A stretch of 64,000 nt of DNA from Bryobacterales bacterium (GCA_020847045.1 JADLCT010000009.1:1-64000), one strand, 5' to 3'. Positions 40,022 to 49,512 are shown, counted from the stretch's first letter. Numbers and translations are program-made. The notes: a model not told the origin generated them from the sequence alone.

Positions 40022-41151
40022 TATGCCTCCACAGGCTCCAGCCCCATCGCCACGCGGCCTGTGAACCGCTGCTGGTGCTTCGTCTGCAATGGATGGAACT
40101 GGCCGGCATGGATGTCGCGCAGAACCCGCTCCAGCCCCGCCGCACGATAGTAGCCGCGTCCGCCCACTACCTCCAACGCCTTTTCCGCCGTCCGCACCGA
40201 AGCCTCCACGGCGATCGTCTTGCGCACCAGCGCCCGGTTGGCGTGCTCCAGGTTCACCTCTGAGCGCAACTCGTCCGCATTGGCCACCATGCTCTCCAGC
40301 GCCATCCGCGCCACCGTCAACTCGTTTTCAACCTCACCCATCAGGATCGAACGCACGCCATCGTCGCCCTTCTTCGCCGCGCTCGTCCGCGCCATCTCCG
40401 CCGCAGCCTCCGCCAGCCCGACATACACCGACGCAATCAACGGCAGCGCCACCGTCAGCGTCACATTCCACAACGGGTGATACCGCCCATAGGGCCGCCG
40501 CACCGATATCGCCGCCTCGGGAATGAACACCCCTTCCAGCATCACCGAGTGCGACCCGGTGCCGCGCATCCCCATGGCCTCCCAGTCCCGCTCAATGCGC
40601 ACCCCTTCGGCATTCATCGGCACGGAAAAGTGCAACACCTGCTTGCCCGCCTCGCCGCCGTCCAACTGCCCGCTCGTCACCAGCACATCGCCCGCCTGGC
40701 ACCCGCTGGCAAAGCTCTTCCGCGCCGTGAACCGGTAGCCGCCCTCGCACCGCTCCAGCCGGCCGCTCGATGTGAGCCAGTCCGACCCACCGGTGCTCAC
40801 CAGCACCTTCCCGCCACCGGCCACCATGCGCAACAGCTTCTCTCCAGGCCGTCCTTGTCCGTGATTCAGCACCGCCGCCGCCACAAGGTGTTGGTGCATC
40901 GACAACGCCAGCGCCGTCGAGCCGCAGTAGTGGCTCATCTCCCGCACCAGCCCGCACATTTCGCTGTACCGCATGCCGCCGCCGCCCAACTCCCGCGGCG
41001 CCATGGCCGAAAACAGCTTCGCCTCCCGCATCTGGGCGTAGTTCTCCGCCACAAACGCATCTGAACCGCCCCGCCGCGCCGCTCTGTCTGCGAAGACAGG
41101 GCCCAGTCCGTCCACCAGTTCCTTGGCGCTCATTTCCATCACCGCCGTCAT
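40021..41151 (-). CDS. Acyl-CoA dehydrogenase-like flavoprotein
   Basis: 376 aa. AGGAG lies about 7 nt before the ATG, a strong ribosome site. The three parts of the fold are present: N-terminal helices (MREAKLFSAMAPRELGGGGMRYSEMCGLVREMSHYCGSTALALSMHQH), a middle beta domain (LTSSGRLERCEGGYRFTARKSFASGCQAGDVLVTSG, WEAMGMRGTGSHSVMLEGVFIP) and C-terminal helices (EVVGGRGYYRAAGLERVLRDIHAGQFHPLQTKHQQRFTGR). The usual catalytic Glu near the C-terminus is not obvious, so it may be a monooxygenase-type relative (acyl-CoA dehydrogenase type 2, HpaB/DszC-like) rather than a beta-oxidation enzyme. It stands downstream of panB-panC on the same strand, 84 bp behind panC, and a degenerate panC tail follows it. 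Confidence 0.8.
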   Translation of the reverse strand: MTAVMEMSAKELVDGLGPVFADRAARRGGSDAFVAENYAQMREAKLFSAMAPRELGGGGMRYSEMCGLVREMSHYCGSTALALSMHQHLVAAAVLNHGQGRPGEKLLRMVAGGGKVLVSTGGSDWLTSSGRLERCEGGYRFTARKSFASGCQAGDVLVTSGQLDGGEAGKQVLHFSVPMNAEGVRIERDWEAMGMRGTGSHSVMLEGVFIPEAAISVRRPYGRYHPLWNVTLTVALPLIASVYVGLAEAAAEMARTSAAKKGDDGVRSILMGEVENELTVARMALESMVANADELRSEVNLEHANRALVRKTIAVEASVRTAEKALEVVGGRGYYRAAGLERVLRDIHAGQFHPLQTKHQQRFTGRVAMGLEPVEA

Positions 41152-41235
41152 TGTCCTGCTCCTTTCGCCGCCAGATCTTCACACATCTATTCACGCGAAA
41201 AAAGCAGGCGGCACCGGTTCAGAACAGCGCTCGTC

Positions 41236-42084
41236 TCACCCCGGAACAAATCCCACGTTGTCGATTAGCCGCACGCCGCCCAGCCAGGCCGCCACCAACA
41301 CGCGCACCGGCCCCGATACGCGCTCCACCGGCTGCATCGTCCCGGCATCGGCCACTTCGAGATACTCCACCCGCACCGAGGGCTCCCGCCCCACCGTCTC
41401 CAACGCCGCCTCCCGCACCACGCGCGCCTCCCGCTCGCCCGCCTCCAGCCGCGCCAGCGCCGCGCGCAATCCCGCGTACAGCACCGTCGCGGCCCGCCGC
41501 TCCTCCGCGCCCAGCCGCTCGTTCCGCGAGCTCATCGCCAGTCCGCCCGCCTCGCGCACCGTGGCCACCGGCACAATCTCCACCGCCATGTTCAGCTCCG
41601 CCACCATCGTCTGAATCACAGCCAACTGCTGCGCGTCTTTTTCGCCGAAGTAGGCGCGGTCGGCCTCCACCGCGTGGAACAGCTTGGCCACCACCGTCGC
41701 CACGCCCCGGAAATGCCCCGGCCGGAAACGGCCGCACAGATGCTCAGCCACGGCGCCCGGCTCGATCCAGGTGGAGAGCGGACGCGGATACATCTCCTCG
41801 TTCGAGGGCGCGAATACAATCGACGCGCCCGCTGCACGGCAGGCCTCCAGGTCCCGCTCAAGCGTGCGTGGATACCGTTCAAAATCCTCCGCCTGGTTGA
41901 ACTGGGACGGATTCACGAAGATGCTCACCACCGTCGCGCCGCACTCGGCCGCGCTCCGCGCGATCAGCGAAACGTGCCCCGCGTGCAGCGCCCCCATCGT
42001 CGGCACAAACCCCACCCGCCTGCCTTCGCAACGCGCCGCGCGCACGGCCTCTCGCACGCCGGCAATGGTTGCCATCACCCTCAT
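41236..42084 (-). CDS. panC: Pantoate--beta-alanine ligase
   Basis: 282 aa, the usual length. It condenses pantoate with beta-alanine using ATP, in the last step to pantothenate. Signatures: [18 protein letters not shown] (nucleotide HxGH motif), [57 protein letters not shown] and [18 protein letters not shown] (KMSK-like SSRN). The C-terminal RLIDN motif is present. ATG 42084 overlaps the panB stop as ATGA, so panB-panC are translationally coupled. No panD or panE is in the window. The product is cytoplasmic. Confidence 0.95.
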   Translation of the reverse strand: MRVMATIAGVREAVRAARCEGRRVGFVPTMGALHAGHVSLIARSAAECGATVVSIFVNPSQFNQAEDFERYPRTLERDLEACRAAGASIVFAPSNEEMYPRPLSTWIEPGAVAEHLCGRFRPGHFRGVATVVAKLFHAVEADRAYFGEKDAQQLAVIQTMVAELNMAVEIVPVATVREAGGLAMSSRNERLGAEERRAATVLYAGLRAALARLEAGEREARVVREAALETVGREPSVRVEYLEVADAGTMQPVERVSGPVRVLVAAWLGGVRLIDNVGFVPG

Positions 42085-42860
42085 CCGCGCACCTCGGCCG
42101 CATACGCGCCCACGGCTTCCACCACCGCCTCGCCCAACTTCGCATACTGCTTGGCGAACGGCGGCGCACCCGCGCCCGTCAGCCCCAGCAGGTCATAGCA
42201 CACCAGCACCTGGCCGTCGCAGGCCGCTCCGGCGCCAATGCCGATCGTGGGCACGCGCAGAGCCGCCGTCACGCGTCCGCCCAACTCGTCCGGAATCGAC
42301 TCCAGCACCACGGCGAAAGCGCCCGCGTTTTCCAGACGCCGCGCATCGTCGAGAATCCGCTCGCGTTCCTCCTCCGTCTTTCCTTGCGCGCGAAATCCGC
42401 CCATCAGCTTCACCGATTGCGGCGTCATCCCCACGTGCCCCATCACCGGAATGCCGCACGCCGTCATCCGCCGCACAACCGCCTCCGACGCCACGCCGCC
42501 CTCCAGCTTCACCGCGTCCGCTCCGCCCTCCTTCAGAAGACGCACGGCGTTTCGCATGGCCTCCTCCTCGCACGCCTGGTAGGAGCCGAACGGCAGATCG
42601 GCCACCACCAGCGCGCGACCCGCTCCGCGCGCCACGGCCCGCGTGTGATGCAGCATCGCCTCCATCGTCACCGGCAGCGTCGTCTCGTGCCCTTCCACCA
42701 CCATCCCCAGCGAGTCGCCCACCAGCATCACATCCACGCCCGCCTGCGCGAAAAGCCGGGCAAAGGTGGCGTCGTACGCCGTCACCATCACGATTTTTTC
42801 GCCGCGCTTCTTCATCGCGGCCAGATGCGGTACACGCACGCGGCGCACAGTCGATTCCAT
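42081..42860 (-). CDS. panB: 3-methyl-2-oxobutanoate hydroxymethyltransferase
   Basis: 259 aa from the ATG at 42860; the ATG three codons earlier (42869) lies inside the -10 hexamer TAGAAT, so the later start is preferred, although both are possible. The enzyme adds a hydroxymethyl group from 5,10-methylene-THF to ketoisovalerate, giving ketopantoate. Motifs: [48 protein letters not shown] (Mg-binding Asp in VGDSLG), [29 protein letters not shown] and [22 protein letters not shown]. It leads the panB-panC unit. Confidence 0.95.
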   Translation of the reverse strand: MESTVRRVRVPHLAAMKKRGEKIVMVTAYDATFARLFAQAGVDVMLVGDSLGMVVEGHETTLPVTMEAMLHHTRAVARGAGRALVVADLPFGSYQACEEEAMRNAVRLLKEGGADAVKLEGGVASEAVVRRMTACGIPVMGHVGMTPQSVKLMGGFRAQGKTEEERERILDDARRLENAGAFAVVLESIPDELGGRVTAALRVPTIGIGAGAACDGQVLVCYDLLGLTGAGAPPFAKQYAKLGEAVVEAVGAYAAEVRG

Positions 42861-42867
42861 CTCTCCC

Positions 42868-42873
42868 ATTCTA
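42868..42873 (-). promoter_or_regulatory. -10 element TAGAAT, short-leader promoter of panB
   Basis: On the minus strand TAGAAT is followed by GGGAGAG and then ATG (42860), a gap of 7 nt. The upstream ATG at 42869 overlaps the hexamer. Confidence 0.45.
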
Positions 42874-42944
42874 GGTGGCGCGCGGCTTTTCTCCCGCCGG
42901 GCTTTTCGCCGTGATACCCGCCGCGCTACCCTGGTTGCTTACCC

Positions 42945-43568
42945 ATGCGCCCCGTCATCACCGAGCGCGACATCCCCGCCTCCGGCGCGCTCAGAATCGC
43001 CGCCGGAAGCATCGTCACGCCCTCGGCCCGCGACCTGGCCGCACGCCGCGGCGTCACGCTCCACGAGGTGGACCCCCACGAAGCTCCCGCTCTGGCCCCG
43101 CCGGAGCGCACCATCGCCCTCGGCGCCGATCATGGCGGCTTCGCCATGAAGCAGGCGCTGCTTCCCGTCTTCGCCGATTGCGGACTCACCGTCCGCGACA
43201 CCGGCGTCTATGAGGAAGCTCCGGCCGATTACCCCGACATCGCCTTGGCCGTCGCACTGCTCGTGCAACAGGGCGCGGCCACGCGCGGCGTGATCATCGA
43301 TGGCGCTGGAATCGGCTCCTGCATGGCCGCCAATAAGGTTCCGGGCGTTCGTGCGGCCCTATGTTATGATGTGGCATCAGCGCGCAATAGCCGCGAGCAT
43401 AACGATGCGAATGTGCTCACTTTAGGTGGCCGTTTGCTTACCGCGACGCAGGCCGAAAGCGTCCTCCGCACCTGGCTGGGAACCGCCTTCGGAGGAGGCC
43501 GTCACGCCGCGCGCGTTGGCAAAATCGCCGCCATCGAAGGCCGCTTTCTCCGCGCTCAGAAAGAATGA
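42945..43568 (+). CDS. RpiB-type sugar-phosphate isomerase with N-terminal extension
   Basis: 207 aa. Residues ~57-190 are the RpiB/LacAB domain: [88 protein letters not shown]. It interconverts ribose-5-phosphate and ribulose-5-phosphate, or a related aldose/ketose phosphate. The first ~55 residues are extra relative to standard RpiB ([38 protein letters not shown]); an ITPSARDLA segment of this kind appears in proteins linked to bacterial microcompartments, which could make it a targeting or adapter piece (inference). The gene opens a four-gene operon, each joined by a 1-4 nt overlap. Confidence 0.85.
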   Translation: MRPVITERDIPASGALRIAAGSIVTPSARDLAARRGVTLHEVDPHEAPALAPPERTIALGADHGGFAMKQALLPVFADCGLTVRDTGVYEEAPADYPDIALAVALLVQQGAATRGVIIDGAGIGSCMAANKVPGVRAALCYDVASARNSREHNDANVLTLGGRLLTATQAESVLRTWLGTAFGGGRHAARVGKIAAIEGRFLRAQKE

Positions 43569-44476
43569 CGCCTTCCGAACTCGACCAACTTGTCGCTCAG
43601 ATCGGAGACGAGCTGCTGGCCCGCATGGGACGGCCCCGTCCCCTCTCCGGAGAAGGCCACAATCAGCCTGACCTGGTTTGCCCCGGCTGCACCCAGCGCT
43701 GCCCTCAAACCTGCGCCCGCAAAACCGCCGCCATCATCGCCGCCGGCGCCGGGCGCGTCTCGGCCTCCCAAACGCTGACCCGCGTCGACGCCTCCATCGC
43801 CTCGCTCATCGATCACACCATCCTGAAGCCGGACGCCACGCGCGCCGACATCGAAAAGGTGTGCGCCGAGGCGCGCCGCTATTCCTTCGCCAGCGTCTGC
43901 GTGAACCCCGTGTGGGTGCCGCTGGTGGCCAAACTCCTGGCCGGCTCCGCGGTGAAGGTGTGCACCGTCACCGGCTTCCCGCTCGGCGCCACCACCACGG
44001 GCGCCAAGGTTTACGAAACCCAGGAGGCGATTCGTTGCGGCGCGCAGGAAATCGACATGGTGCTCAACGTCGGCGCGCTGCGCGGCGGCGATCACGAGCG
44101 CGTAAAACAGGACATCCAGGCCGTGGCCGAAGCCGCTCACGCGGGCGGCGCGATTCTTAAAGTGATCCTGGAAACCTGCCTGCTCGACGACAACCAGAAG
44201 GCGATTGCCTGCACCCTGGCCAAACTCGCCGGCGCCGATTTCGTGAAAACCTCCACCGGTTTTTCCACCTCCGGCGCCACCGCGCACGACGTGGCCCTCA
44301 TGCGCTCCATCGTCGGCCCGGACCTCGGCGTGAAGGCCAGCGGCGGCATCCGCACTCGCGAGGATCTCGACAAGATGGCAGCCGCCGGCGCCTCGCGCAT
44401 CGGAGCCAGCGCCAGTGTGAAAATCGTCGAGAGCGCCTCCGCGCATTCGCCGGGACAACCGGCGGGCGGATACTGA
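43565..44476 (+). CDS. deoC: Deoxyribose-phosphate aldolase with N-terminal Cys cluster
   Basis: 303 aa, some 75 longer than standard DeoC. The aldolase proper begins near residue 75: [88 protein letters not shown] and [18 protein letters not shown] with the Schiff-base Lys, then [10 protein letters not shown]. It splits deoxyribose-5-phosphate to glyceraldehyde-3-phosphate and acetaldehyde. The extension carries [12 protein letters not shown] (C39, C42, C46, C50; C-x2-C-x3-C-x3-C), which could bind zinc or an Fe-S cluster, or be an adapter. ATGA overlap with rpiB and 1-nt overlap with the next gene. Acetaldehyde release and the extended RpiB suggest a compartment-linked sugar pathway; no shell gene is in the window. 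Confidence 0.9.
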   Translation: MTPSELDQLVAQIGDELLARMGRPRPLSGEGHNQPDLVCPGCTQRCPQTCARKTAAIIAAGAGRVSASQTLTRVDASIASLIDHTILKPDATRADIEKVCAEARRYSFASVCVNPVWVPLVAKLLAGSAVKVCTVTGFPLGATTTGAKVYETQEAIRCGAQEIDMVLNVGALRGGDHERVKQDIQAVAEAAHAGGAILKVILETCLLDDNQKAIACTLAKLAGADFVKTSTGFSTSGATAHDVALMRSIVGPDLGVKASGGIRTREDLDKMAAAGASRIGASASVKIVESASAHSPGQPAGGY

Positions 44477-46242
44477 TGGCCACCACACGCAAGCGCGCCG
44501 CGCGGTTCGGCGACCGCGCCGAGCTCCTCGACTTCCTCCTCGAAGTCACCACCATCACCAGCTCCACCATCAACCTGGACGACCTGCTGCAACACCTGGC
44601 GCAGATCATAGTCCGCGTCGTTCCCGCCGACCTCTTCGCCATCCTTCTCTATAGCGAAGCCCGCCGCGGCCTGCGCATCCGCTACGCCGTCGGCCATCGC
44701 GAAGACGTCGTACGCAATCTCCTCATCCCTCTCGACGAAGGCATCACCGGAGTCGCCGCCTCGGCCCGCATGCCCATGCTCGTCAACGATGTCCGGACCA
44801 ATGAGCACTACCTGCAAGTGGTCAGCGCCGTGCGCAGCGAACTCGCCGTGCCCATGATCGTCCGCGACCGCCTCGTCGGCGTCATCGACCTGCAATCCAC
44901 GCGCCTGAATGCCTACACCTCCGAGGACTCCGCGCTGGTGCAACTGGTTGCCTCGCGCGTGGCCAGCTCCATCCTGAACGCGCGCCTCTACCGCCAGATC
45001 GAGCGCCAGAACCGCACCCTCCGCACCCTTACGCGCCTCTCCCAGCAGCTCAGCCCCATCCTGGAACTCGGCGAGTTGCTCAACGTCATCGCCAAGTCCG
45101 TGCGCGCCATCATCAACTTCGACAGCTTCGGCATCTTCCTGCTCGACGCCGAGCGCGCCCTCCTCCGCCACAAGTTCAGCCTCCGCTACGACAAGCGCTT
45201 TGACCTCGACAACATTCCCGTTGGTTCCGGCATCACCGGCTACGCCGCCCAAACCCGCCAAATCGTCCGCGTCGAGGATACACAGTCCGATCCCCGCTAC
45301 ATCGAGGTGACCCGCGGCATCCGCAGCGAAGTCGCCGTGCCCTTGTTGAACCGGGGCAACCTGGTCGGCGTCATCGACCTGGAAAGCGAACGCGTCGGCT
45401 ACTTCACCCAGGAGCACGAGCAGACTCTCACCATGCTCGCCCCCCTCATCGCGCAGTCGCTCGTCAACGCCCAGCTCTATGACGAAATCGCCACGGCCAA
45501 CGAGCGGATGGAGTATGACCTCGCCGCCGCCCGCGAGGCCCAGTCCCTGCTGCTGCCGCGCGAAGCGCCCGAGATTCCCGGCCTCGATATCGCCGTCCTG
45601 GCCCGCCCGGCGCACGAAATCACCGGCGATGTCTTCGACTTTGTCGAGCACAGCGAAGAGTATTCGGCCATCCTGTTCGGAGACGTCAGCGGTAAAAGCG
45701 CCGCCGCGGCCCTCTACGGCGCCATGGTCAGCGGACTGTTCCGCACCATCGCTCCGCGCCGCCGCTCGCCCGCCCAGCTTCTGCAGACGCTGAACCGCGT
45801 CCTGCTGGAACGCCGCGTCGGCGGCCGCTACCTCACCCTGGTCGTCATGCTCTGGGACCCGGCCACGGGCGTCTTCACCATCTCCAACGCCGGCAATACG
45901 CAGCCGCTCGTGCTGCGGGGCGGGGAAGTGATCATGCCGCCGCTCGAAGGCGTTCCGCTCGGCCTGCTCAGCGGCACACAGTACGACGAGGTTACGTTTC
46001 AAACAGAACCGGGCGATCTTGTCGTTCTCTACTCCGACGGCATCCAGGACCAGACCGCCCCGGACGGCGGCGAATACGGCATCCTCCGCCTGGGGCCGCT
46101 TCTGAAACGCCTTTGCGGCCGCTCCGTCCAGGAGATCGCCGCCGGCATCCTGGAAGATGTCGACAACTTCCGCCAGCACCTGCCCATCGCCGACGACCAG
46201 ACGCTGGTCATCATGAGAGTAAAGGAACCGCACACCGCATGA
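44476..46242 (+). CDS. GAF-GAF-PP2C (RsbU/SpoIIE-like) phosphatase
   Basis: 588 aa, cytoplasmic. Two GAF domains lie at about 20-170 (VTTITSSTINLDDLLQHLAQIIVRVVPADLFAILLYSEA) and 195-345 (LGELLNVIAKSVRAIINFDSFGIFLLDAE), each with the paired AVPM/AVPLL-GVIDL strands. The C-terminal PP2C/SpoIIE domain (from about 375) has the metal-binding Asp series in ITGDVFDF, LFGDVSGKSAAAALYGAMVSG, LYSDGIQDQ and IADDQTLVIM. Such proteins dephosphorylate anti-sigma-factor antagonists in response to a ligand sensed by GAF. No RsbV/RsbW gene is adjacent. It is embedded between deoC and lysA with 1-nt and 4-nt overlaps. Confidence 0.9.
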   Translation: MATTRKRAARFGDRAELLDFLLEVTTITSSTINLDDLLQHLAQIIVRVVPADLFAILLYSEARRGLRIRYAVGHREDVVRNLLIPLDEGITGVAASARMPMLVNDVRTNEHYLQVVSAVRSELAVPMIVRDRLVGVIDLQSTRLNAYTSEDSALVQLVASRVASSILNARLYRQIERQNRTLRTLTRLSQQLSPILELGELLNVIAKSVRAIINFDSFGIFLLDAERALLRHKFSLRYDKRFDLDNIPVGSGITGYAAQTRQIVRVEDTQSDPRYIEVTRGIRSEVAVPLLNRGNLVGVIDLESERVGYFTQEHEQTLTMLAPLIAQSLVNAQLYDEIATANERMEYDLAAAREAQSLLLPREAPEIPGLDIAVLARPAHEITGDVFDFVEHSEEYSAILFGDVSGKSAAAALYGAMVSGLFRTIAPRRRSPAQLLQTLNRVLLERRVGGRYLTLVVMLWDPATGVFTISNAGNTQPLVLRGGEVIMPPLEGVPLGLLSGTQYDEVTFQTEPGDLVVLYSDGIQDQTAPDGGEYGILRLGPLLKRLCGRSVQEIAAGILEDVDNFRQHLPIADDQTLVIMRVKEPHTA

Positions 46243-47501
46243 GCGCACACGACTATCTGGGCGAAGGTTTCTCCTATCGCCAGGACGTCCTGTTCTGCGA
46301 GGACGTGGAGCTGGCCCGCGTCGCCGCCTCGGCCGGAACGCCCTGCTACGTCTACTCGCGCCACGGCATCCTGTCCCGCTACCGCGCCTACGACGAGGCC
46401 TTCGGCGGCACGCCCCACCAGGTCTGCTATGCCGTCAAGGCCAACTCGAACCTCTCCATCCTAAAACTGCTCGCCGGGGCCGGATCGTCGTTCGACATCG
46501 TCAGCGGCGGCGAACTCTTCCGCGTCCTCAAGGCCGGTGGCGATCCCGCGAAGATCGTCTTCAGTGGCGTCGGCAAGACCGCGGCCGAAATCGAAGAGGC
46601 CCTCGCCGCCGGCATCGGCTGCTTCAACTGCGAATCGGAAACTGAACTGGCGCTCATCGACGCCTGCGCCTCCCGTCTGGGCAAGCGCGCCCGCTGCGCC
46701 CTGCGCGTGAATCCCGACATCGACGCCAAGACGCACCCCTACATTTCCACTGGTCTCAAGGACAACAAATTCGGCATCGGCATCGGAGAGGTTGAGGACG
46801 TCTACCGCCGCGCCCTGAATCTGCGCCACGTCACCATGGCCGGCGTCTCCTGCCACATCGGCTCGCAGATGCTCGACCCGGCGCCCATCGGAGAGGCCGC
46901 GGACCGCATTCTCGCCCTCACCGCCCGCCTCCGCTCGCTCGGCGCGCCCATCGAACATCTCGACTTCGGCGGCGGCCTCGGCATCCCCTACCGCGAATCC
47001 GACCGCACGCCACCCATCGCCGCCACCATCGGCGATCTCTGCCGCCGCGCCGCTCCGTTCGGCCTCGAACTCCACGTCGAACCCGGACGCTCCATCACCG
47101 GTTCGGCCGGCGTGCTGCTGACCCGGGTGCTGAACCGGAAAAAAACGGAAGCCAAGGAATTTGTTGTCATCGACGCGGCCATGAACGACCTCCTCCGGCC
47201 CGCGCTCTACAAAGCCCATCACGAGATTGCGCCGCTGCGCCGCCTGCCCGCCATGGGCTATGTGGAAGCCGACGTCGTCGGGCCCGTCTGCGAGTCCGCC
47301 GACTACATCGCGAAGAACCGCCGCCTGGCCAACGTCATGCCCGGCGATCTGCTCGCCGTGTGCAGCGCCGGCGCCTACGGCTTCGTCATGAGCTCCAACT
47401 ACAATTCACGGCCCCGCGCCGCCGAGGTGCTCGTCGAAGGTGATCACTTCCGCACCATCCGCGCCCGCGAAACCTACGAGGATCTCATTCGCGGCGAGTA
47501 G
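46239..47501 (+). CDS. lysA: Diaminopimelate decarboxylase
   Basis: 420 aa from the ATG at 46239, which overlaps the phosphatase stop as ATGA. PLP-dependent fold-III decarboxylase converting meso-diaminopimelate to lysine. The PLP Lys is K67 in VCYAVKANSNLSIL; HIGSQ (SCHIGSQMLDP), LDFGGGLGIPY, EPGRSITGSAGVLLTRV, GPVCESADYIA and CSAGAYGFVMSSNYNSRPRA are the family signatures. It is the last gene of the rpiB-deoC-phosphatase-lysA operon, an unexpected set of partners for lysine synthesis. Confidence 0.93.
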   Translation: MSAHDYLGEGFSYRQDVLFCEDVELARVAASAGTPCYVYSRHGILSRYRAYDEAFGGTPHQVCYAVKANSNLSILKLLAGAGSSFDIVSGGELFRVLKAGGDPAKIVFSGVGKTAAEIEEALAAGIGCFNCESETELALIDACASRLGKRARCALRVNPDIDAKTHPYISTGLKDNKFGIGIGEVEDVYRRALNLRHVTMAGVSCHIGSQMLDPAPIGEAADRILALTARLRSLGAPIEHLDFGGGLGIPYRESDRTPPIAATIGDLCRRAAPFGLELHVEPGRSITGSAGVLLTRVLNRKKTEAKEFVVIDAAMNDLLRPALYKAHHEIAPLRRLPAMGYVEADVVGPVCESADYIAKNRRLANVMPGDLLAVCSAGAYGFVMSSNYNSRPRAAEVLVEGDHFRTIRARETYEDLIRGE

Positions 47502-47523
47502 CCGCGGCCTCCGCCCCCCCGCG

Positions 47524-48414
47524 CTACGCCACTCCCCGCTCGCTCACCACCGCGCGCGCCCCTCCGCACGTCATCTCTTTCCCCGCCTCGGCCCATGCCG
47601 TCTGCACATAAGCGAGCGCGGCCACCTTGCCCAGCGCCGGCGACCAGGCCGCCGAGGTGATCCGTCCCGCCAGCGCCTCGCCCCCCATCAACGCCGCCCC
47701 GGCCTCCGGCGCCGTCTCGCCATCGATCCACACCTGCGCCAGATACTTGTGCGGTTTCGCGAGCGACCGCACCCGCTCCACAATCTCCTGCCCCAGATAG
47801 CAGCCCTTGGCGAAGCTCACCGCGTGCATCAATTTTGTTTCCTGCACGAGGTTGGTCTCCTTCACGTCCACGCCGTACTTCGGCCGGGCATTCTCCAGAC
47901 GCACCGTGTTCACGGCTTCCGCATCCGCCGTGGCCACGCCCAGCGCGGTCCACCGCGCCACCAGCGCCTCGCGCCCGCCCTCCTCCACATACACGCGTCC
48001 GCCAGCTCCGCCCGCCGCCGTAATGCCCTGGCAGAATCCGTCCACGCCCAGCGCCGCCGCGCCCGGACCCTCCAGGCCCAGCATGGCGTATCGCCCGCTC
48101 ACGTCCTCCACCACCGCATCGTCGGCGATGATGTACTTGTCCAGGTGCTCGCAGAGAAACTCGCGACGGTCCGGCTCCACGTCCAGCCAGAACTCGCCCT
48201 CGCGGCACAACACGTTCGCATCGGCGAGGATCCGCCCCTGCGCATTCAGGAAAAACGCATAGCACCAGTCTCCCGGCGCCATCTGCTGAATGTGGTTCGT
48301 CGTCATCGCGTGCAGCAGCCGCGCCCGGTCTTCTCCCGTCACGCGAATCAGGCCGCGCCCGCTCAAATCCATCCACGCCGCGCCCTCGCGCAGTTCCCGG
48401 TAACCCGTCATCAT
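47524..48414 (-). CDS. YgfZ/GcvT-like folate-binding protein
   Basis: 296 aa. The signature KGCYLGQEIVERVRSLAKPHKYLAQVWIDG is that of YgfZ/IBA57 proteins, which bind folate and assist Fe-S cluster assembly and tRNA modification; related glycine-cleavage T proteins lack this Cys motif. LDLSGRGLIRVTGEDRARLLHAMTTNHI is the N-terminal GcvT-like start. Two ATGs (48414, 48411) open the frame and the first overlaps the upstream TAA as TAATG. The gene is convergent with lysA. Function by family only. Confidence 0.85.
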   Translation of the reverse strand: MMTGYRELREGAAWMDLSGRGLIRVTGEDRARLLHAMTTNHIQQMAPGDWCYAFFLNAQGRILADANVLCREGEFWLDVEPDRREFLCEHLDKYIIADDAVVEDVSGRYAMLGLEGPGAAALGVDGFCQGITAAGGAGGRVYVEEGGREALVARWTALGVATADAEAVNTVRLENARPKYGVDVKETNLVQETKLMHAVSFAKGCYLGQEIVERVRSLAKPHKYLAQVWIDGETAPEAGAALMGGEALAGRITSAAWSPALGKVAALAYVQTAWAEAGKEMTCGGARAVVSERGVA

Positions 48415-48803
48415 TACCTCATCCAGCGCAGCCAGGCCGAAATCAACACCACGGCCAGCCCGCTCCACATCGCTCCGCCCAGCAAACGCCCGCGCTTTTC
48501 CACCGGCGTGCTCTCCTTGGCCGCAATCGCGCTCACGGCCAGCACGTGCATCGCCAGCAGGAACTTGATGCCGAACCACATGTGATACCCCGGCGGCGGA
48601 TTCTCCTTCGTCATCAGGTTCCACAGCCCCGCCAGCACAAGTCCCGTGCCCGACCACAGCACCACGCCACGCCACCGCCGCGCCATGCTGTCGGTCACCG
48701 GTCCGGCCACGCACTTCAAGGCAATCACGCCGCCCAGCAGCGTCACCGCCGATGCCACGTGCACAAAGCGCGCCAGCACCTTCACAACAATCGCTAGATC
48801 CAT
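48414..48803 (-). CDS. Four-helix membrane protein, CopD-like
   Basis: 129 aa with four predicted membrane helices: VKVLARFVHVASAVTLLGGVIAL, WRGVVLWSGTGLVLAGLWNLM, HMWFGIKFLLAMHVLAVSAIAA and LLGGAMWSGLAVVLISAWLRW. His residues within helices 1 and 3 (FVHVAS, MWFGIKFLLAMHV) are arranged as in the CopD/DUF420-like small haem or copper-binding membrane families. Ligand unconfirmed. AGAGGA precedes the ATG and CATAAT lies 7 nt from it. It is coupled to the YgfZ-like gene by TAATG and divergent from the MBL-fold gene. Confidence 0.6.
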   Translation of the reverse strand: MDLAIVVKVLARFVHVASAVTLLGGVIALKCVAGPVTDSMARRWRGVVLWSGTGLVLAGLWNLMTKENPPPGYHMWFGIKFLLAMHVLAVSAIAAKESTPVEKRGRLLGGAMWSGLAVVLISAWLRWMR

Positions 48804-48810
48804 TCCTCTT

Positions 48811-48816
48811 ATTATG
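48811..48816 (-). promoter_or_regulatory. -10 element CATAAT, short-leader promoter
   Basis: On the minus strand CATAAT ends 7 nt before the ATG of the four-helix membrane protein gene; an AGAGGA lies in the gap. Confidence 0.4.
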
Positions 48817-48858
48817 AAGGTTTCTCTTCCATCACCGCCCGCCGCAACCGCCGCCCGT

Positions 48859-48864
48859 TACAAT
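48859..48864 (+). promoter_or_regulatory. -10 element TACAAT, short-leader promoter
   Basis: TACAAT ends 9 nt before the GTG at 48874, the start chosen for the MBL-fold hydrolase. No ribosome site is present in the gap. Confidence 0.5.
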
Positions 48865-48873
48865 CAATCACTA

Positions 48874-49512
48874 GTGATCCATGAAATCCTGCCCACCGGC
48901 GCGCTCCAGTGCAACTGCTCCGTGTTCGGCGACGAAACCACGCGCGAAGCCATCGTCATCGATCCCGGTGACGGCGCCGATCTCACTCACCTCGAGGAGA
49001 TCCTCCATCATCACCAGCTCAAGGTGAAGGCCATCGTCATCACCCACGCCCACATCGACCACATCGGCGCCGCCGCCAAACTCAAGGCCGCCACCGGTGC
49101 GCCCGTCTATATGAACGCGGCCGACCAGCCGCTGTACGATCACCTGGACACGCAAGCCCAATGGCTGAACATGGCCGCGCCCGAGCGGACCGGCGTCGAT
49201 GTCCACACCCGCGACGGCGATACGCTCGCCTGCGGCGCCACCACCATGACGTTGCTGCACACGCCCGGCCATACGCAAGGCAGCCTCTGCGTCTTTGTTC
49301 CTTCCGAGCAGCTTCTCATCGCCGGCGACACGCTGTTTCGTGACTCGGTGGGCCGCACCGATCTGCCCGGCGGCGACTCCCGCATGCTGCTGCGCTCCAT
49401 CAAGAACAAGCTGTTCACGCTGCCCGAGGAGACGCGCGTCGTCGCCGGCCACGGCCCGGACACCACCATCGGACGGGAACGCGAACGCAACCCGTTCCTA
49501 CGCGGACTCTGA
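48874..49512 (+). CDS. MBL-fold metallohydrolase, glyoxalase II-like
   Basis: 212 aa. The GTG at 48874 starts a protein of normal length (VIHEILPTGALQCNCSVFGD); longer frames upstream run through the opposite-strand gene and are rejected. The metal motif is THAHIDHIG (HxHxDH), followed by HTPGHTQGSLCVF and AGDTLFRDSVGRTDLPGGD, as in glyoxalase II-like/YcbL-type hydrolases of the beta-lactamase fold; GHGPDTTIGRERERNPFL is the typical C-terminus. It hydrolyses a thioester such as S-lactoylglutathione or a related compound; the lineage's low-molecular-weight thiol is not known to me. Confidence 0.85.
   Translation: MIHEILPTGALQCNCSVFGDETTREAIVIDPGDGADLTHLEEILHHHQLKVKAIVITHAHIDHIGAAAKLKAATGAPVYMNAADQPLYDHLDTQAQWLNMAAPERTGVDVHTRDGDTLACGATTMTLLHTPGHTQGSLCVFVPSEQLLIAGDTLFRDSVGRTDLPGGDSRMLLRSIKNKLFTLPEETRVVAGHGPDTTIGRERERNPFLRGL

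Noticed and set aside
44137-46248. 703-aa open frame on the minus strand
   Set aside because: Exact antisense of the GAF-PP2C gene; composition rich in Asp/Glu/Gly/Val and no domain. High GC creates such shadows.
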